Below, in pieces: positions 28,398 to 46,147 of a stretch of DNA of 64,000 nt. The notes under the pieces are model-generated. The model did not search any database and was not told the DNA's origin. It worked only from the letters and a program-made list of their open reading frames with translations. Origin of the DNA: Pseudomonadota bacterium (GTDB lineage: Bacteria > Desulfobacterota > Binatia > Binatales > Binataceae); NCBI GenBank assembly GCA_021325025.1, contig JAJPHZ010000035.1:124001-188000 (forward strand). The letters run 5' to 3'. Made by a program: the position numbers and the translations under genes. Positions within the stretch are counted from its first letter, which is position 1. Each line of letters starts with the position of its first letter.

Positions 28398-29653
28398 CTA
28401 TAGCGCCGAGAAAATATCGGCGGGCAGTTCGCGGCCTTTGAGGTCGCCCAGCACCACCAGCGCCATCCCGGCGCGATCGAAAAACGTGTTGGCCAGTTCG
28501 GTGACCTGGTCGTTGGTGACGGCTTCGATGGCGCGCGCCAATTCCTCGACCGGGATGTCGCGGCGGAAGTAGATTTCGTTGCGGGCCAGGCGGTTCATCC
28601 GCGAGTCGGTCGATTCCAGTCCCAGCAGCAAATTGCCCTTGAGCTGGCTCTTGGCGCGTTCCAACTCCGGCCTGCGCAGGCCCTCGCGCGCGACCTGCCG
28701 GAGTTCACCCAGCGTGATCTCCAGCACTTCGTCAACCCATTCGGGATTGGTGCCGGCATAGATCGCGAAGTAGCCGCAATCGATGTGCGAGGACAGGAAG
28801 GAATAGATGCTGTAGACCTTGCCGCGTTTCTCGCGCACTTCCTGGAACAGCCGCGAGGACATCCCGCCGCCCAGCGCCGTGTTCAGCACATAGCCTGCGT
28901 AGCGCAGCGGATGGGCCTGGTTGATACCCGGGCCGCCCAGACAGATATGCGCCTGCTCAAGCGGCTTTTCATGGTTGAGCACCACCGAATGCACTTTGGG
29001 CGGACTGGTGGTATCGACCTTGCCGTCGCCGGCGATGCCGCCGAACAAGCGCTCGCACTGCGCCTTGAGCGCGTCGTGATCGACGTTGCCGGCCGCCGCG
29101 ATGAACACCCGCTCGGCACGATAGCGCTGGTCCATGAACGACCGCATCGTGTCGCGATCGAGACCGGTGACCGTGGCGACGCTGCCGGCAATCGGCAGCG
29201 CCAGCGGATGGCCCGCCCAGAATTTCAAATTGAACAGGTCGTGGATAAAGTCGTCAGGCGTGTCCTCGGCCTGGGAAATCTCCTGCAGCACGACCTGCTG
29301 CTCGCGCTTGATCTCCTCGGGCTCGAACAGGGAATCCAGGAACAAGTCGGCGAGCAAGTCGGTCGCCATCTCCAGGTCGCCGCTGAGCACCTTGGCGTAA
29401 TAACAGGTGTATTCCTTGCCAGTAAAGGCGTTAAGCACGCCGCCCACCGCATCGATTTGCTCGGCAATTTGCGCCGCGCTGCGCCGCCGCGTGCCCTTGA
29501 ACAGCAGATGCTCGATGAGATGGGAGACGCCGTTTTCGTGCGGCTGCTCATAGCGCGAGCCGTTCTCCACCCAGATACCAATGGTGGCCGACAGAGAATG
29601 CGGCATCGCCTCGGTGAGGACCCGCACGCCATTGGACAAGACGGATTTGCGGG

Positions 29654-29657
<4 letters not shown>
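28398..29657 (-). CDS. M16 family (pitrilysin-type) zinc peptidase
   Basis: 419 residues. Inverted zinc motif HLIEH at 46-50 (HxxEH), with the distal glutamate in the usual region about 75 residues on (LTYSGxE-type helix), and a second inactive-type domain in the C-terminal half. It resembles the YmxG/mitochondrial processing peptidase beta group. Position next to pnp is conserved in many bacteria. The ATG overlaps the pnp stop (ATGA). Target unknown; likely cytoplasmic because no signal peptide is seen. Confidence 0.88.
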
Positions 29658-31768
<2,111 letters not shown>

Positions 31769-31909
31769 AGCAGTAATGTACCTCAGGGAGGTGGGAGCGG
31801 CTGCCCCAACTTAACGACAGAGCGCGGGGCGATTCTGTCATCGGCCCTGCCGCAACCGGCGCACAAAGGATGTGCGAGCTTTGGCAGTGTCGGTCTCAGG
31901 CGACCAGCC

Positions 31910-32179
31910 TTATCTCCGGATGCCCAGTTTCTCGATCAGCGTCTTGTAGCGGGCGAAATCGCAGCCCCGCAGATATTCAAGCAAGCGACGGCGCTTGCCG
32001 ACCAGGCGCAACAGGCCGACCCGGGAATGATGGTCCTTGACGTGCGATTTGAAATGCTCGCTCAGGCTTTCGATCCGGGCGGTTAGAAGCGCGATCTGGA
32101 CTTCGGGCGAACCGCTGTCGTTCGGAGTACGAGCGTGAGCACTAACAATTTCCCGCTTACGGGCCGACGCGAGGGGCAT
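31910..32179 (-). CDS. rpsO: 30S ribosomal protein S15
   Basis: 89 residues. Matches S15: [58 protein letters not shown]. Binds 16S rRNA h20-22. Followed by pnp after 141 bases, as in most bacteria. No strong ribosome binding site was seen before the ATG. Confidence 0.96.
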   Translation of the reverse strand: MPLASARKREIVSAHARTPNDSGSPEVQIALLTARIESLSEHFKSHVKDHHSRVGLLRLVGKRRRLLEYLRGCDFARYKTLIEKLGIRR

Positions 32180-32271
32180 CAGGAGACTCTTACTTTCCCT
32201 TTATCCTTTCGTTAGCCCCACACCATATCACAGCGCTATGGCCCCAGACAAGGTAGGCTACCCAAACGCGT

Positions 32272-33153
32272 TCAGACGCCAAACACCCGCGCCAGATTAA
32301 GCCGGCGGTCGGGGCCGAATTGCGCGATCGCCACCAGCGCGCGATCGCACACAACCCTGACCGGCCCCTGGCCCATCCTGACCAGGCTTAGCAGCGCCGA
32401 CGCGTCGCCGTTGCGTAGACGGCGCGCCACACTGTGGTCGGCCTCAACCGCGGGCATAAAAGCCAGGGCTTCGTTGAGGCCAACCAGCGCCGGCATGGGG
32501 CCATCGTGCAGCATCGCCAGCGCCTCATCCAAGGCAATCGCCTGCTCGATCGAAAATCCGCCCGTCCCCAGGCGCCGCAACTCGGCCAGATAGCCTACGG
32601 TGCCCAGCTCCGCCCCGATGTCGCGCGCCAGGGAGCGCACGTACATGCCGGTGGCGCATCGCAACGAAAAGCGCAGGCGCTCGCAGCCGTCAGCACGCAG
32701 TTGCAGGTGGCTTACGTGCACCACCCGGGCCTGCGGCGGCGGCACTTCCATACCCTTGCGCGCCAGCTTGTACAGCGGCACGCCCGCGCGCTTGATCGCC
32801 GAGTACAGGGGCGGCACCTGCTCGAAATCGCCGGTGAATCGCTGCACGATCTGGTCGAGCCGACCCTGATCGAATGCAGGCACGGCGGCACTCGATATCA
32901 CCTGCCCGGTGGGATCGAGCGTATCGGTTTGCACGCCCAGCGCGATGACGCCCTGGTAATGCTTTTGGTGATGCTCAAGGAATTGTGCAATCTTGGTCGC
33001 CTCGCCGATCAGGATGGGCAGTAGGCCGGTGGCGAAGGGGTCGAGAGTCCCCAGATGGCCTACCTTGGCGGGCTTGACAAACCGCTTCACCCGCCGCACC
33101 ACCTCGGCCGAGCCCATACCCGCGGGCTTGTCGATCAAGAGAATTCCATCCAT
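32272..33153 (-). CDS. truB: tRNA pseudouridine(55) synthase
   Basis: 293 residues. Makes pseudouridine 55 in the T-loop of tRNAs. Motif I near the N terminus (GILLIDKPAGMGS), catalytic Asp in GHLGTLDPFATGLLPI, KHYQGVIALGVQTDTLD and YVRSLARDIG. A C-terminal PUA-like domain follows. Between rbfA and rpsO, the normal place. Confidence 0.95.
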   Translation of the reverse strand: MDGILLIDKPAGMGSAEVVRRVKRFVKPAKVGHLGTLDPFATGLLPILIGEATKIAQFLEHHQKHYQGVIALGVQTDTLDPTGQVISSAAVPAFDQGRLDQIVQRFTGDFEQVPPLYSAIKRAGVPLYKLARKGMEVPPPQARVVHVSHLQLRADGCERLRFSLRCATGMYVRSLARDIGAELGTVGYLAELRRLGTGGFSIEQAIALDEALAMLHDGPMPALVGLNEALAFMPAVEADHSVARRLRNGDASALLSLVRMGQGPVRVVCDRALVAIAQFGPDRRLNLARVFGV

Positions 33154-33213
33154 GCGGTCAACTGTACCGGGTTTGAACGAAGCTGCCGCGCCCTCATGTC
33201 AGGGCGGCGGCGC

Positions 33214-33573
33214 TCACTTGTGGTGTTCCTTGCGCAGCAGGGCATCGATGCGGGCGGCGCGCTCGATGCTGGGGTCGTACTCGAACTCCAACTCCGGCGA
33301 GTAGCGCAGACCCAGGCCGCGGCCGATCTTCTGGCGGATGAAGCCGGCTGCGCTGCGAAATCCGTCCGCCGCTTCCTGACCGCGCGCCGCACCTTCGAGG
33401 TGGGAGAAGAAGACCCGCGCATGGCGCAGGTCGGGCGTGACTTTGACGCCGGTCAACGTCACGCCGCGCACCCTGGGGTCTTTCAAGTCGTGATAAAGCA
33501 GCGCCGAAAGTTCGCGCAGCAACGCCTCGGCCACTCGTTCGGGCCGCCGCCCATCACCTGGCATATCCTTCAT
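33214..33573 (-). CDS. rbfA: Ribosome-binding factor A
   Basis: About 119 residues: RPERVAEALLRELSALLYHDLKDPRVRGVTLTGVKVTPDLRHARVFFSHL, then the KH-like second half ending LLRKEHHK. Needed for 30S maturation and cold adaptation. The ATG at 33573 is chosen; a second ATG at 33564 lies three codons on. Follows the DUF503 gene by 50 bases, 60 before truB. Confidence 0.92.
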   Translation of the reverse strand: MKDMPGDGRRPERVAEALLRELSALLYHDLKDPRVRGVTLTGVKVTPDLRHARVFFSHLEGAARGQEAADGFRSAAGFIRQKIGRGLGLRYSPELEFEYDPSIERAARIDALLRKEHHK

Positions 33574-33623
33574 GTCAACTGTCCACGGCTGGCGCTGTAA
33601 GACAACGCCACTGCGCAGCGTCT

Positions 33624-33911
33624 TCAATAATGCAAAATCTCGAGGTTCTCTTCGCCCAGCGGCGCCAGTCCCAGCGACTCGATGAAATTGACCACCTCGC
33701 GCAGCGCGCCGTCCACGAAGGCCCGGTCGCTGCCCACCTGGCAGATGCCCAGTTCGGCGCGCTGCCACAAATCATGTGCGTCGGACTCGGTGATCGACAC
33801 GTTGAACTTGTTGCGCACCCGGTCCTTGATCGCACGCAGGACCTGGCGTTTGCCCTTAAGCGAGTGGTTCTCGGGCAGGAACAACGTCAGCCGCAGAACT
33901 CCGACCACCAT
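33624..33911 (-). CDS. DUF503 (YlxP-like) protein
   Basis: 95 residues: MVVGVLRLTLFLPENHSLKGKRQVLRAIKDRVRNKFNVSI, a clear DUF503 protein. YlxP in Bacillus and relatives is a small ribosome-associated protein encoded in the nusA-infB operon and is thought to help 30S assembly with RbfA. It is encoded between infB and rbfA. The start at 33911 gives the usual length. Confidence 0.88.
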   Translation of the reverse strand: MVVGVLRLTLFLPENHSLKGKRQVLRAIKDRVRNKFNVSITESDAHDLWQRAELGICQVGSDRAFVDGALREVVNFIESLGLAPLGEENLEILHY

Positions 33912-33968
33912 AACAATCCGGGCGATACACGCCCGCTTCGCGCAACACAAGCGCGCCGGCAAGCGGAT

Positions 33969-36998
<3,030 letters not shown>

Positions 36999-37282
36999 CC
37001 CCTCTATTCTATTGAAGCCCCCTGTTTGGAGCTAGCCATCCCGCTAGCATGTTTACCAGATTGACGCGCTCGGTGCGATCCAAGCCGCGGCCCAGCGAAG
37101 TGAAGCGACTCACCCTCGCCTTGACAAACTTCTCCAGGCATTCGCGCCGGACGTGCAGATAACCGCCCCGCCCGCCCAGCGTGCCGCGCCTGTCCACGCA
37201 TACGCCCCCGGGCAGCGCCGCCAGCCGGACCATCGCATCCTTCGCGTCCGCTTGACGGCAAGCCATGCAGGTGCGCTGCGGC

Positions 37283-38626
<1,344 letters not shown>

Positions 38627-38827
38627 TTATTTGGCCTCCTCGCACGCGCGCACGCGCGCCCTACGGCAAGGTTCTGAAGCGGCCGCCTGTCGGGCCGGCA
38701 AAGGCTCGCTTCAGTGCCCCGCCTGAACAACTATCTTTCTGCTCTGGTCCCGTTACGAGGGCGGCCAGAGTGCGGGAGCGCGCGGCGCGAGCCGGGATGT
38801 GCCGCAGTCACCGCGGCGCCGCGTTGG

Positions 38828-39304
38828 TCAGAACTGATGCTCGTAATTGGCCTCCTTTATTTCTTCAAAGCCCAACGTCAATCGCCGTTTGCTGATCTCG
38901 TCCTCCAGCTCGATCCCCGACGCGCTTACCTCGGCCAGCACCCCCACGAACGACTTCTGGCCGTCGTGCGCATGATGGGTCCGCACGCGGACCCGGCGCC
39001 CCCGATGCTGCTGGAAGTGGCTCAGCTTGGTCAGCGGCCGGTTGATCCCCGGAGAGGAAACCTCCAGCGTATAGCGCCCCTCCACCGGATCGTAAACGTC
39101 GAGCAGGTCGCCGACGATGCGGCTTAAGCCCTCCAGGTCGTCCAGCTTGATTCCGCCCCCGGGCCGGTCCACATATATGCGCAACAATCCGCCCCGCGCC
39201 CCACCCTTGTATTCCACCGCAACCAGCTCAAAGCCCTGCCGCTCGATATGCGGTCCCAGCAATTCCATAACTTTGCTGGCTACCGGATGAAGCTGCAGGA
39301 CCAT
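38828..39304 (-). CDS. rimP: Ribosome maturation factor RimP
   Basis: 158 residues. N-terminal VMELLGPHIERQGFELVAVEYKGGARGGLLRIYVDRPGGGIKLDDLEGLSRIVGDLLDV and the LEVSSPGINRPL motif are diagnostic of RimP, a 30S assembly factor. First gene of the long translation operon that runs to dut. The 88-base leader contains a terminator-type hairpin (see separate entry). Confidence 0.94.
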   Translation of the reverse strand: MVLQLHPVASKVMELLGPHIERQGFELVAVEYKGGARGGLLRIYVDRPGGGIKLDDLEGLSRIVGDLLDVYDPVEGRYTLEVSSPGINRPLTKLSHFQQHRGRRVRVRTHHAHDGQKSFVGVLAEVSASGIELEDEISKRRLTLGFEEIKEANYEHQF

Positions 39305-39427
39305 TTGTCAAGTCGCCGTTGCCGGTCCCCGCTTTGGTTCACTCCAAGTGGGCCGGGACCAATAAAAAAGTGGGCACAAGCCCACTTCCACAACTATCAA
39401 CATAACACTTATCCGGCCCCCCCTCAA
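39305..39427 (-). promoter_or_regulatory. rimP-nusA operon promoter and possible attenuator leader
   Basis: Minus strand: -35 TTGAGG (39427-39422), 17-base spacer, -10 TATGTT (39404-39399). A start near 39392 would give a leader that opens with the AAGTGGGC/GCCCACTT hairpin and T6 (39387-39361). GCCCACTT recurs at 39353-39346, so AAGTGGGC could pair with either copy. The second copy also sits inside a GGTCCC/GGGACC stem (39360-39355 with 39329-39324). This is a candidate terminator/antiterminator switch. Confidence 0.5.
39361..39387 (-). terminator. Intrinsic terminator upstream of rimP
   Basis: A perfect 8-bp stem (39380-39387 with 39368-39375), loop of four, then TTTTTT and ATT on the minus strand. 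It lies 110 bases after the LLM oxidoreductase gene and 57 bases before rimP. It may end the LLM transcript, attenuate the rimP operon, or both. Confidence 0.8.
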
Positions 39428-39496
39428 GGTGGGTCCGCCCACGGCCTGGGGTAGGTTTCCGACGCGGCCTGTGCGCACGATTCGCCGTGCCCGGCT

Positions 39497-40381
39497 TCAG
39501 AGCACTTCGCGCCCCAGCGCCTCCAGCGCCTGCTCGGCCTTGCCCGGCTCAAGCGTGGCGGGACCGAGGACCAGCCGGTGCGCGCCGGCATCGCGATATT
39601 CATCGAGCATCCGCCGATAATCGCCGCCGCATTTGGGCAGTTGGTTGGGCGGCGGATAGGCGGTGATTTCCATTTTGCGGAAATCGCGGCCGGCCTCGGC
39701 GCACAGGCGCTTGAGCGTGACCAATTCGCGGCTCAGCCGTGCCGGGCTGATACCGTAGGGCATCCACCCGTCGCCGATTGCGACCACGTTTTTGAGCGCC
39801 CGCTCGCAATTGGCGCCGAAGACGTTGGAGCCGATATAAATGGGCGGATGGGGCTTCTGCATCGGCTTGGGATAGCTCTTGACCAGCGGGAAGCGCACGA
39901 ACTCCCCCTCGAAGGCGGCCTGCGGCTTGGTCCAAATCTCTTTCATCGCTCGGACGTATTCGCGCGTCATCGGCCAGCGCCGGGCAAAGTTCCCACCCAT
40001 TACCTCCGTCTCATCGGCCAGCCATCCAGCACCGATTCCAAATAGCAGCCGGCCCCCGGAAAAATGGTCGAGCGTGGCGACCTCCTTGGCCAGCAGGATG
40101 GGATTGCGCTCGGGAACCAGGCAGATGGCGGTGGCGACCTTGAAGTGAGTGGTCGCCTGCGCCGCCATCGCGAGCAGGATAAAGGGGTCGGGCATGTGCG
40201 AATAGAATTCGGGAATCTCGCCACTGCCGCCGGGGTCCGGATAACGCGTGCGATGAACCACCGGGATGACCGGATGTTCGGGCAGGAACAACCCTTCGAA
40301 GCCCAACGCCTCCGCCGTCCTGGCAATGACGTCGGGGCCGGCGGTTTCCTCGGTGATGACGCATGAGATGGCAATTTTCAT
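39497..40381 (-). CDS. LLM-class flavin/F420-dependent oxidoreductase
   Basis: 294 residues with a luciferase-like TIM barrel: GFEGLFLPEHPVIP near 28-41, KVATAICLVPERNPILLAKEVATLDHFSGGRLLFGIGAGWLADE (the typical F420/FMN-binding core), and a C-terminal GDGWMPYG. These enzymes use F420 or FMN to reduce or oxygenate small molecules; the substrate is unknown. Last gene of the GH57-acs-MFS-LLM run, ended by the terminator before rimP. Confidence 0.85.
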   Translation of the reverse strand: MKIAISCVITEETAGPDVIARTAEALGFEGLFLPEHPVIPVVHRTRYPDPGGSGEIPEFYSHMPDPFILLAMAAQATTHFKVATAICLVPERNPILLAKEVATLDHFSGGRLLFGIGAGWLADETEVMGGNFARRWPMTREYVRAMKEIWTKPQAAFEGEFVRFPLVKSYPKPMQKPHPPIYIGSNVFGANCERALKNVVAIGDGWMPYGISPARLSRELVTLKRLCAEAGRDFRKMEITAYPPPNQLPKCGGDYRRMLDEYRDAGAHRLVLGPATLEPGKAEQALEALGREVL

Positions 40382-40414
40382 CCGCTGCTCCTTGGGCCGG
40401 GTCGGCCGTTGCGA

Positions 40415-41641
40415 CTAAGAGCCTGCCTGCGCCAGGGCCGGCGACGAAGCGGGGCTGGACGCGCCCAACGGCAGGCATCCATAGGGCAGCAGCGCCGCGA
40501 CCATGAGCAACAGGCTCATCAGGATGAAGGCGCCGCCATAGGTGCCGCTAACGTCGAAGATCCGGCCCGCGAACAGCGGACCGGTCGCCGTTCCGAGCAT
40601 CCCGAAAATACCGATCAGACCAGCTAGTGTGCCAAAAGTCTTAAGCCCGAACGATTCCGCCATCAGCATTGGCACCAGCGCCACCGGCGCGCCCACCCCG
40701 ATCCCGTAAAGCAGCACCAGCGGGATCAGCACCAGCGGATGCGCCGCGTGCATCAGCAGCACGAAGGCGCATCCGAGCGCGAAGATCGCGGCGGCAAGCG
40801 CAGCGCGCGGGTTGGCGCGATCCGCGACGATCCCCATTACAGGCTTGCCCAGCGTGCTGACCAGCATCGCGAGGCTGAAGACCGCCGCGGCGCGCTGCGC
40901 GCTCATTCCAAGGCCGATCAGGTAGGGCACGAAATGGACCACCCCGATGCCGACGCCCATCAGGTAGGTGAAATAGGTGATGCCGATCAGCCAGAAGGAG
41001 CGGCCGCGCACAGCTTCGCCCCGTTCAAGGCCCTCGCCGGGCGCCGCGGCGGGGCCCTGCACCGCGGCGGCGGGCCGGGTCCGCACCACGAGCATCACAA
41101 TCGGTAGTATGAACACTACCAACGGTATGGCGAGGATGGTATAGGCCTGACGCCATCCGGCGGCCGCGATCAGATAGCTGGCAAACGACGCCATCGCGGA
41201 CGTACCCAGCGACATTCCGGACATCGCCACCCCCAACGCGGCGCCGCGGCGCGCGCCGAACCAGTTCGACGTCACCAGCGACACCGGGATAATGGTGGAG
41301 GCCGCCGTGCCGACGCCAATCATGACGTGCGCCGCCGCCATCGCGCGGAAGGAATTGGCGCGTCCGGCCGCAATTAGCGCCAGCGCGGTCAGCGCCACGC
41401 CCACCGCCATCACCTTCTGCGCCGCCAGCGAATCCAGCAGGCGCCCGACCACGGGACCGGCCAGCGCACCGGTCACTGCGATCAGCATGGTGAGGGAGGC
41501 GGCCAGCGTGCGGCTCCATCCAAAATGCCGCACCAACGGGGTCAAAAAGACGCCGGTGATCGCGGAGCTGGAGCCGATGACGAAAAAGTTGGAGAGGAAC
41601 AAAACGCCGAGCAGCAGCCCACGTTTGCGTCCCTCATCCAT
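40415..41641 (-). CDS. MFS transporter, monocarboxylate/oxalate-formate antiporter-like
   Basis: 408 residues, 12 predicted membrane helices. RLLDSLAAQKVM in the loop between helices 2 and 3 and the NWFGARRGAALGVAMSGMSLG segment in the middle are typical of the MCT/OFA subgroup of MFS carriers of small organic acids. It lies 15 bases after acetyl-CoA synthetase, so acetate or a related acid is a reasonable but unproven substrate. Confidence 0.78.
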   Translation of the reverse strand: MDEGRKRGLLLGVLFLSNFFVIGSSSAITGVFLTPLVRHFGWSRTLAASLTMLIAVTGALAGPVVGRLLDSLAAQKVMAVGVALTALALIAAGRANSFRAMAAAHVMIGVGTAASTIIPVSLVTSNWFGARRGAALGVAMSGMSLGTSAMASFASYLIAAAGWRQAYTILAIPLVVFILPIVMLVVRTRPAAAVQGPAAAPGEGLERGEAVRGRSFWLIGITYFTYLMGVGIGVVHFVPYLIGLGMSAQRAAAVFSLAMLVSTLGKPVMGIVADRANPRAALAAAIFALGCAFVLLMHAAHPLVLIPLVLLYGIGVGAPVALVPMLMAESFGLKTFGTLAGLIGIFGMLGTATGPLFAGRIFDVSGTYGGAFILMSLLLMVAALLPYGCLPLGASSPASSPALAQAGS

Positions 41642-41656
41642 CGCCGCGGCACAACC

Positions 41657-43615
<1,959 letters not shown>

Positions 43616-43617
43616 CG

Positions 43618-45075
43618 TCAGATCCTTCCGCGCGCCTCGCGCGTCTTGAGGCTCAAATACAAGGTAGCGGCGTCGGCGATATCGCGCCGATTGGACTGGA
43701 TGGGGCGCAGGCGGTCGAGCAGTTCAGGCTCGATGCTCGGCGCGTACCAGGCGGCCAGTTCCACCGCGCGCGCCGCCCAGCGCAGCACGATGCGTCCTTC
43801 CAGCCCGCCGAAGTCGTCGAAAAACCATCCGCAACTGGTAAATGCCGCGTGTGCGGCGCGCTGCATCTCGAACAGCGTCAAGACCCGATTGCGGTCGGCT
43901 TCCCGGGTCAGCGCACGGCGCGCAAAGAACTGCTCGACGGTGGCCGCATCGGGGTCGATCGCCAGGCGGATCGATTCCCGCAGCGCCTGGCGCGGATCGG
44001 TGAGCACCTCCGCCGCCAGCGAGTCGTACAAGGCGTCGGCATGGCGCTTGACGAACTCCATCGCTTCGCGCAGCGGCCCGCGCCAATGCTGGCTGGTATC
44101 GCCGCCCAGGCGGCATCCACAATCCGCGCGCCAGCGCTCCACGCCATGCTGGCAACTCCAGGCGCTGGCGCCGTGGATTTCAAAACTTCCCGCTTCCAGG
44201 CCCAGGCTCATCACCCGGCCGCAGTTGGTAAGCTCGAGGTCGTCGCGTTGGGCCAGCAGGCTGAGCGCGCGCGCCAGTTCCGCCGCGCCCGCCTTTTTAT
44301 GATGGCCGAAGGTCTCGCCGTCGGTGGCGATTAGCACGACGGAGCCCGGCGGATGGGCCAGCGCGCGTTCGACGATGCGGTTAGCCAGCCGCGCGCCGTC
44401 GTTCAGTGCGTCGCCGAAGGAGACGAAGCCGGCCAGATCGGAATCGAAGCGGAACACACCCAGTTGCAAGTCGCCCCGCCGCCAGATGAAGGGCCCCGAG
44501 GAATCACCGCCTGAAGCCGGCCGGAACTCGCCCTGCCAGGGCGCCAGGATTACGTACTTGATGCCGGCGCGCGCCACCGCCTCCAGGGTCTGTGCGTCGG
44601 CGGCGCATTCGGGCAGCCACATGCCCTCGGGCGGCCGCTTGAAGCGGAAGGCGAAATCCTCAATCCCCCAGCCAATCTGAATCTCCTTATCGGCCGCCGA
44701 CAGCAATGGAAGGATCGAATGGTTATACGACTGCGCCATCGCGTTGCCGTGGCCGCCGTGGCGTTCGACGCTGGCAGCATCGGCCCGCAGGATCGAGCGA
44801 TAGACCGAGCGGCCGTGGCGCACCAGCCACGCCATCAGGGTGGGCCCGAAGTCGAAGTTGAGCGACTGGTAGTTGTTGCTGATTCGCACCACGTGCCCGT
44901 CCATGGTATGGGCGTGGGCATTGGCTGCGTAGCATTCGCTTAAAATCCGCTCGTTCCAGTTGGGGAAGGGCGCCGCACTGGGCTCGGGAGCAATCAGCCC
45001 GGTCCACGGGCTTTCCCGCGGTGGCTGATAGAAGTGACCGTGGATGATGACGTAACGCCTGTGCTGATCTGTCAT
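43618..45075 (-). CDS. Glycoside hydrolase family 57-like protein with DUF3536-type C terminus
   Basis: 485 residues. GH57 features: [13 protein letters not shown] at the N terminus (12-24), the nucleophile Glu156 in GMWLPECA and the acid/base Asp252 in [15 protein letters not shown]3536-like helical region follows (SRQHWRG-type cysteine-bearing [11 protein letters not shown] near 320). Relatives with this architecture are usually longer, so the C terminus may be shortened. GH57 enzymes act on alpha-glucans (amylase, branching enzyme). glgC lies 29 kb away. Two bases before acs. Confidence 0.82.
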   Translation of the reverse strand: MTDQHRRYVIIHGHFYQPPRESPWTGLIAPEPSAAPFPNWNERILSECYAANAHAHTMDGHVVRISNNYQSLNFDFGPTLMAWLVRHGRSVYRSILRADAASVERHGGHGNAMAQSYNHSILPLLSAADKEIQIGWGIEDFAFRFKRPPEGMWLPECAADAQTLEAVARAGIKYVILAPWQGEFRPASGGDSSGPFIWRRGDLQLGVFRFDSDLAGFVSFGDALNDGARLANRIVERALAHPPGSVVLIATDGETFGHHKKAGAAELARALSLLAQRDDLELTNCGRVMSLGLEAGSFEIHGASAWSCQHGVERWRADCGCRLGGDTSQHWRGPLREAMEFVKRHADALYDSLAAEVLTDPRQALRESIRLAIDPDAATVEQFFARRALTREADRNRVLTLFEMQRAAHAAFTSCGWFFDDFGGLEGRIVLRWAARAVELAAWYAPSIEPELLDRLRPIQSNRRDIADAATLYLSLKTREARGRI

Positions 45076-45218
45076 TGGTAACCGCTTCGAAACTCAAGGA
45101 AACCGCGGCTTTGGGTTCCTTTCCTTACCTCTTAACGATAATTGCTGTGCCGGCCAAGCCCCAGATCATTGCGGCAAGGGCGCTGACCGCCGGCCGGAGC
45201 CGAACCTGGGAAGCATTC

Positions 45219-45641
45219 TCAGCCCAGCGCCGCGCGGAACGAACCGCTGATCGCCACCTCGCCCTTTTGATTGGTGACGAGCAACTCCCCCTCCACCAGC
45301 CGCTCGCCGCCGGCCTGGAACTTGCGCGTCACGCGCCCGGTACAGGTAATGGTGTCGCCCGGATAGAGGCGGGCGACGAAGCGTACCTTGTAGTCGCGCA
45401 CCTGACCGGCGCCGGCAAAGTCCGTGATACATCGCGACGCCATCCCGGCGGTAAACATTCCCATCACCACCACATTGGGCAGACCCGCCGCTTCGACGAA
45501 GGGCTGGTCGTAATGCAGCGGCGAGAAATCCCACGCCGCACCCGCGTATTGCACGATGTCTTGGCGGGTTAGCGGCCCAATCACCAGGCGCGGCAATTCG
45601 TCGCCAACCTTGACGTCGTCGTAACCAACCGCCGCCGCCAT
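45219..45641 (-). CDS. MaoC-family hydratase, catalytic subunit candidate
   Basis: About 140 residues. Hot-dog fold MaoC domain with the full catalytic motif: Asp38 and His43 in AWDFSPLHYD. Adds water to or removes it from acyl-CoA thioesters, with the R-hydratase type expected. The ATG at 45641 is 25 bases after the FAS1-like gene. Together with the two genes upstream it makes an acyl-CoA dehydrogenase/hydratase module. Confidence 0.82.
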   Translation of the reverse strand: MAAAVGYDDVKVGDELPRLVIGPLTRQDIVQYAGAAWDFSPLHYDQPFVEAAGLPNVVVMGMFTAGMASRCITDFAGAGQVRDYKVRFVARLYPGDTITCTGRVTRKFQAGGERLVEGELLVTNQKGEVAISGSFRAALG

Positions 45642-45666
45642 CGCCCCGCATCGCTCCGGCCCGCGC

Positions 45667-46131
45667 TCAGGCGGCTGATGCCTTGGGCGGAAACTCAATC
45701 ATCACGCTGCGGGAAATCGCCACGTGCTCGCCGCGCTGATTGAAGTAGTTGCCCTCGATGACCGCGAACTTCATCAAACCCCCGCGCGCGCCGGCTTTCT
45801 CGTAGATATCGGCGATGCGCTGGGTCCAGCTCAGCACGTCGCCCACGAAAATCGGCCGCAGCAACTCGAACTCCTGCTCGCCGTGCACGCCGTTGCCGTA
45901 ATCCAGTTGGATCACGCGCCCCGATTCCCATTCGGGAATCTCCCACGCCATGCTGGTCATCAGAAAGGTGGGCGGGATGGGGATTCCGCCGTGTACGCGG
46001 CGGGCAAATTCCGGGTCCATGTAGGCCGGGTTGGGGTCCTTGATGGCGCGGGCGAACTCGCGCACCTTGCCCCATTCGATCGGCATCGTGAAAGTGCGGC
46101 TGCAAAGCCCGATATAGCTGCGGTCGACCAC
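45667..46131 (-). CDS. FAS1-like MaoC N-terminal-type dehydratase subunit lacking catalytic histidine
   Basis: About 154 residues. Hot-dog fold of the MaoC_dehydrat_N group: VDRSYIGLCSRTFTMPIEWGKVREFARAIKDPNPAYMDPEFA. The motif Asp32-x4-Tyr37 has tyrosine where catalytic MaoC proteins have histidine, so it is probably the non-catalytic partner of the next gene. The GTG at 46131, 16 bases after the dehydrogenase stop, is preferred to an in-frame ATG at 46200 that overlaps it. Confidence 0.75.
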   Translation of the reverse strand: MVDRSYIGLCSRTFTMPIEWGKVREFARAIKDPNPAYMDPEFARRVHGGIPIPPTFLMTSMAWEIPEWESGRVIQLDYGNGVHGEQEFELLRPIFVGDVLSWTQRIADIYEKAGARGGLMKFAVIEGNYFNQRGEHVAISRSVMIEFPPKASAA

Positions 46132-46147
46132 CAGCTCTACTGTGCGT

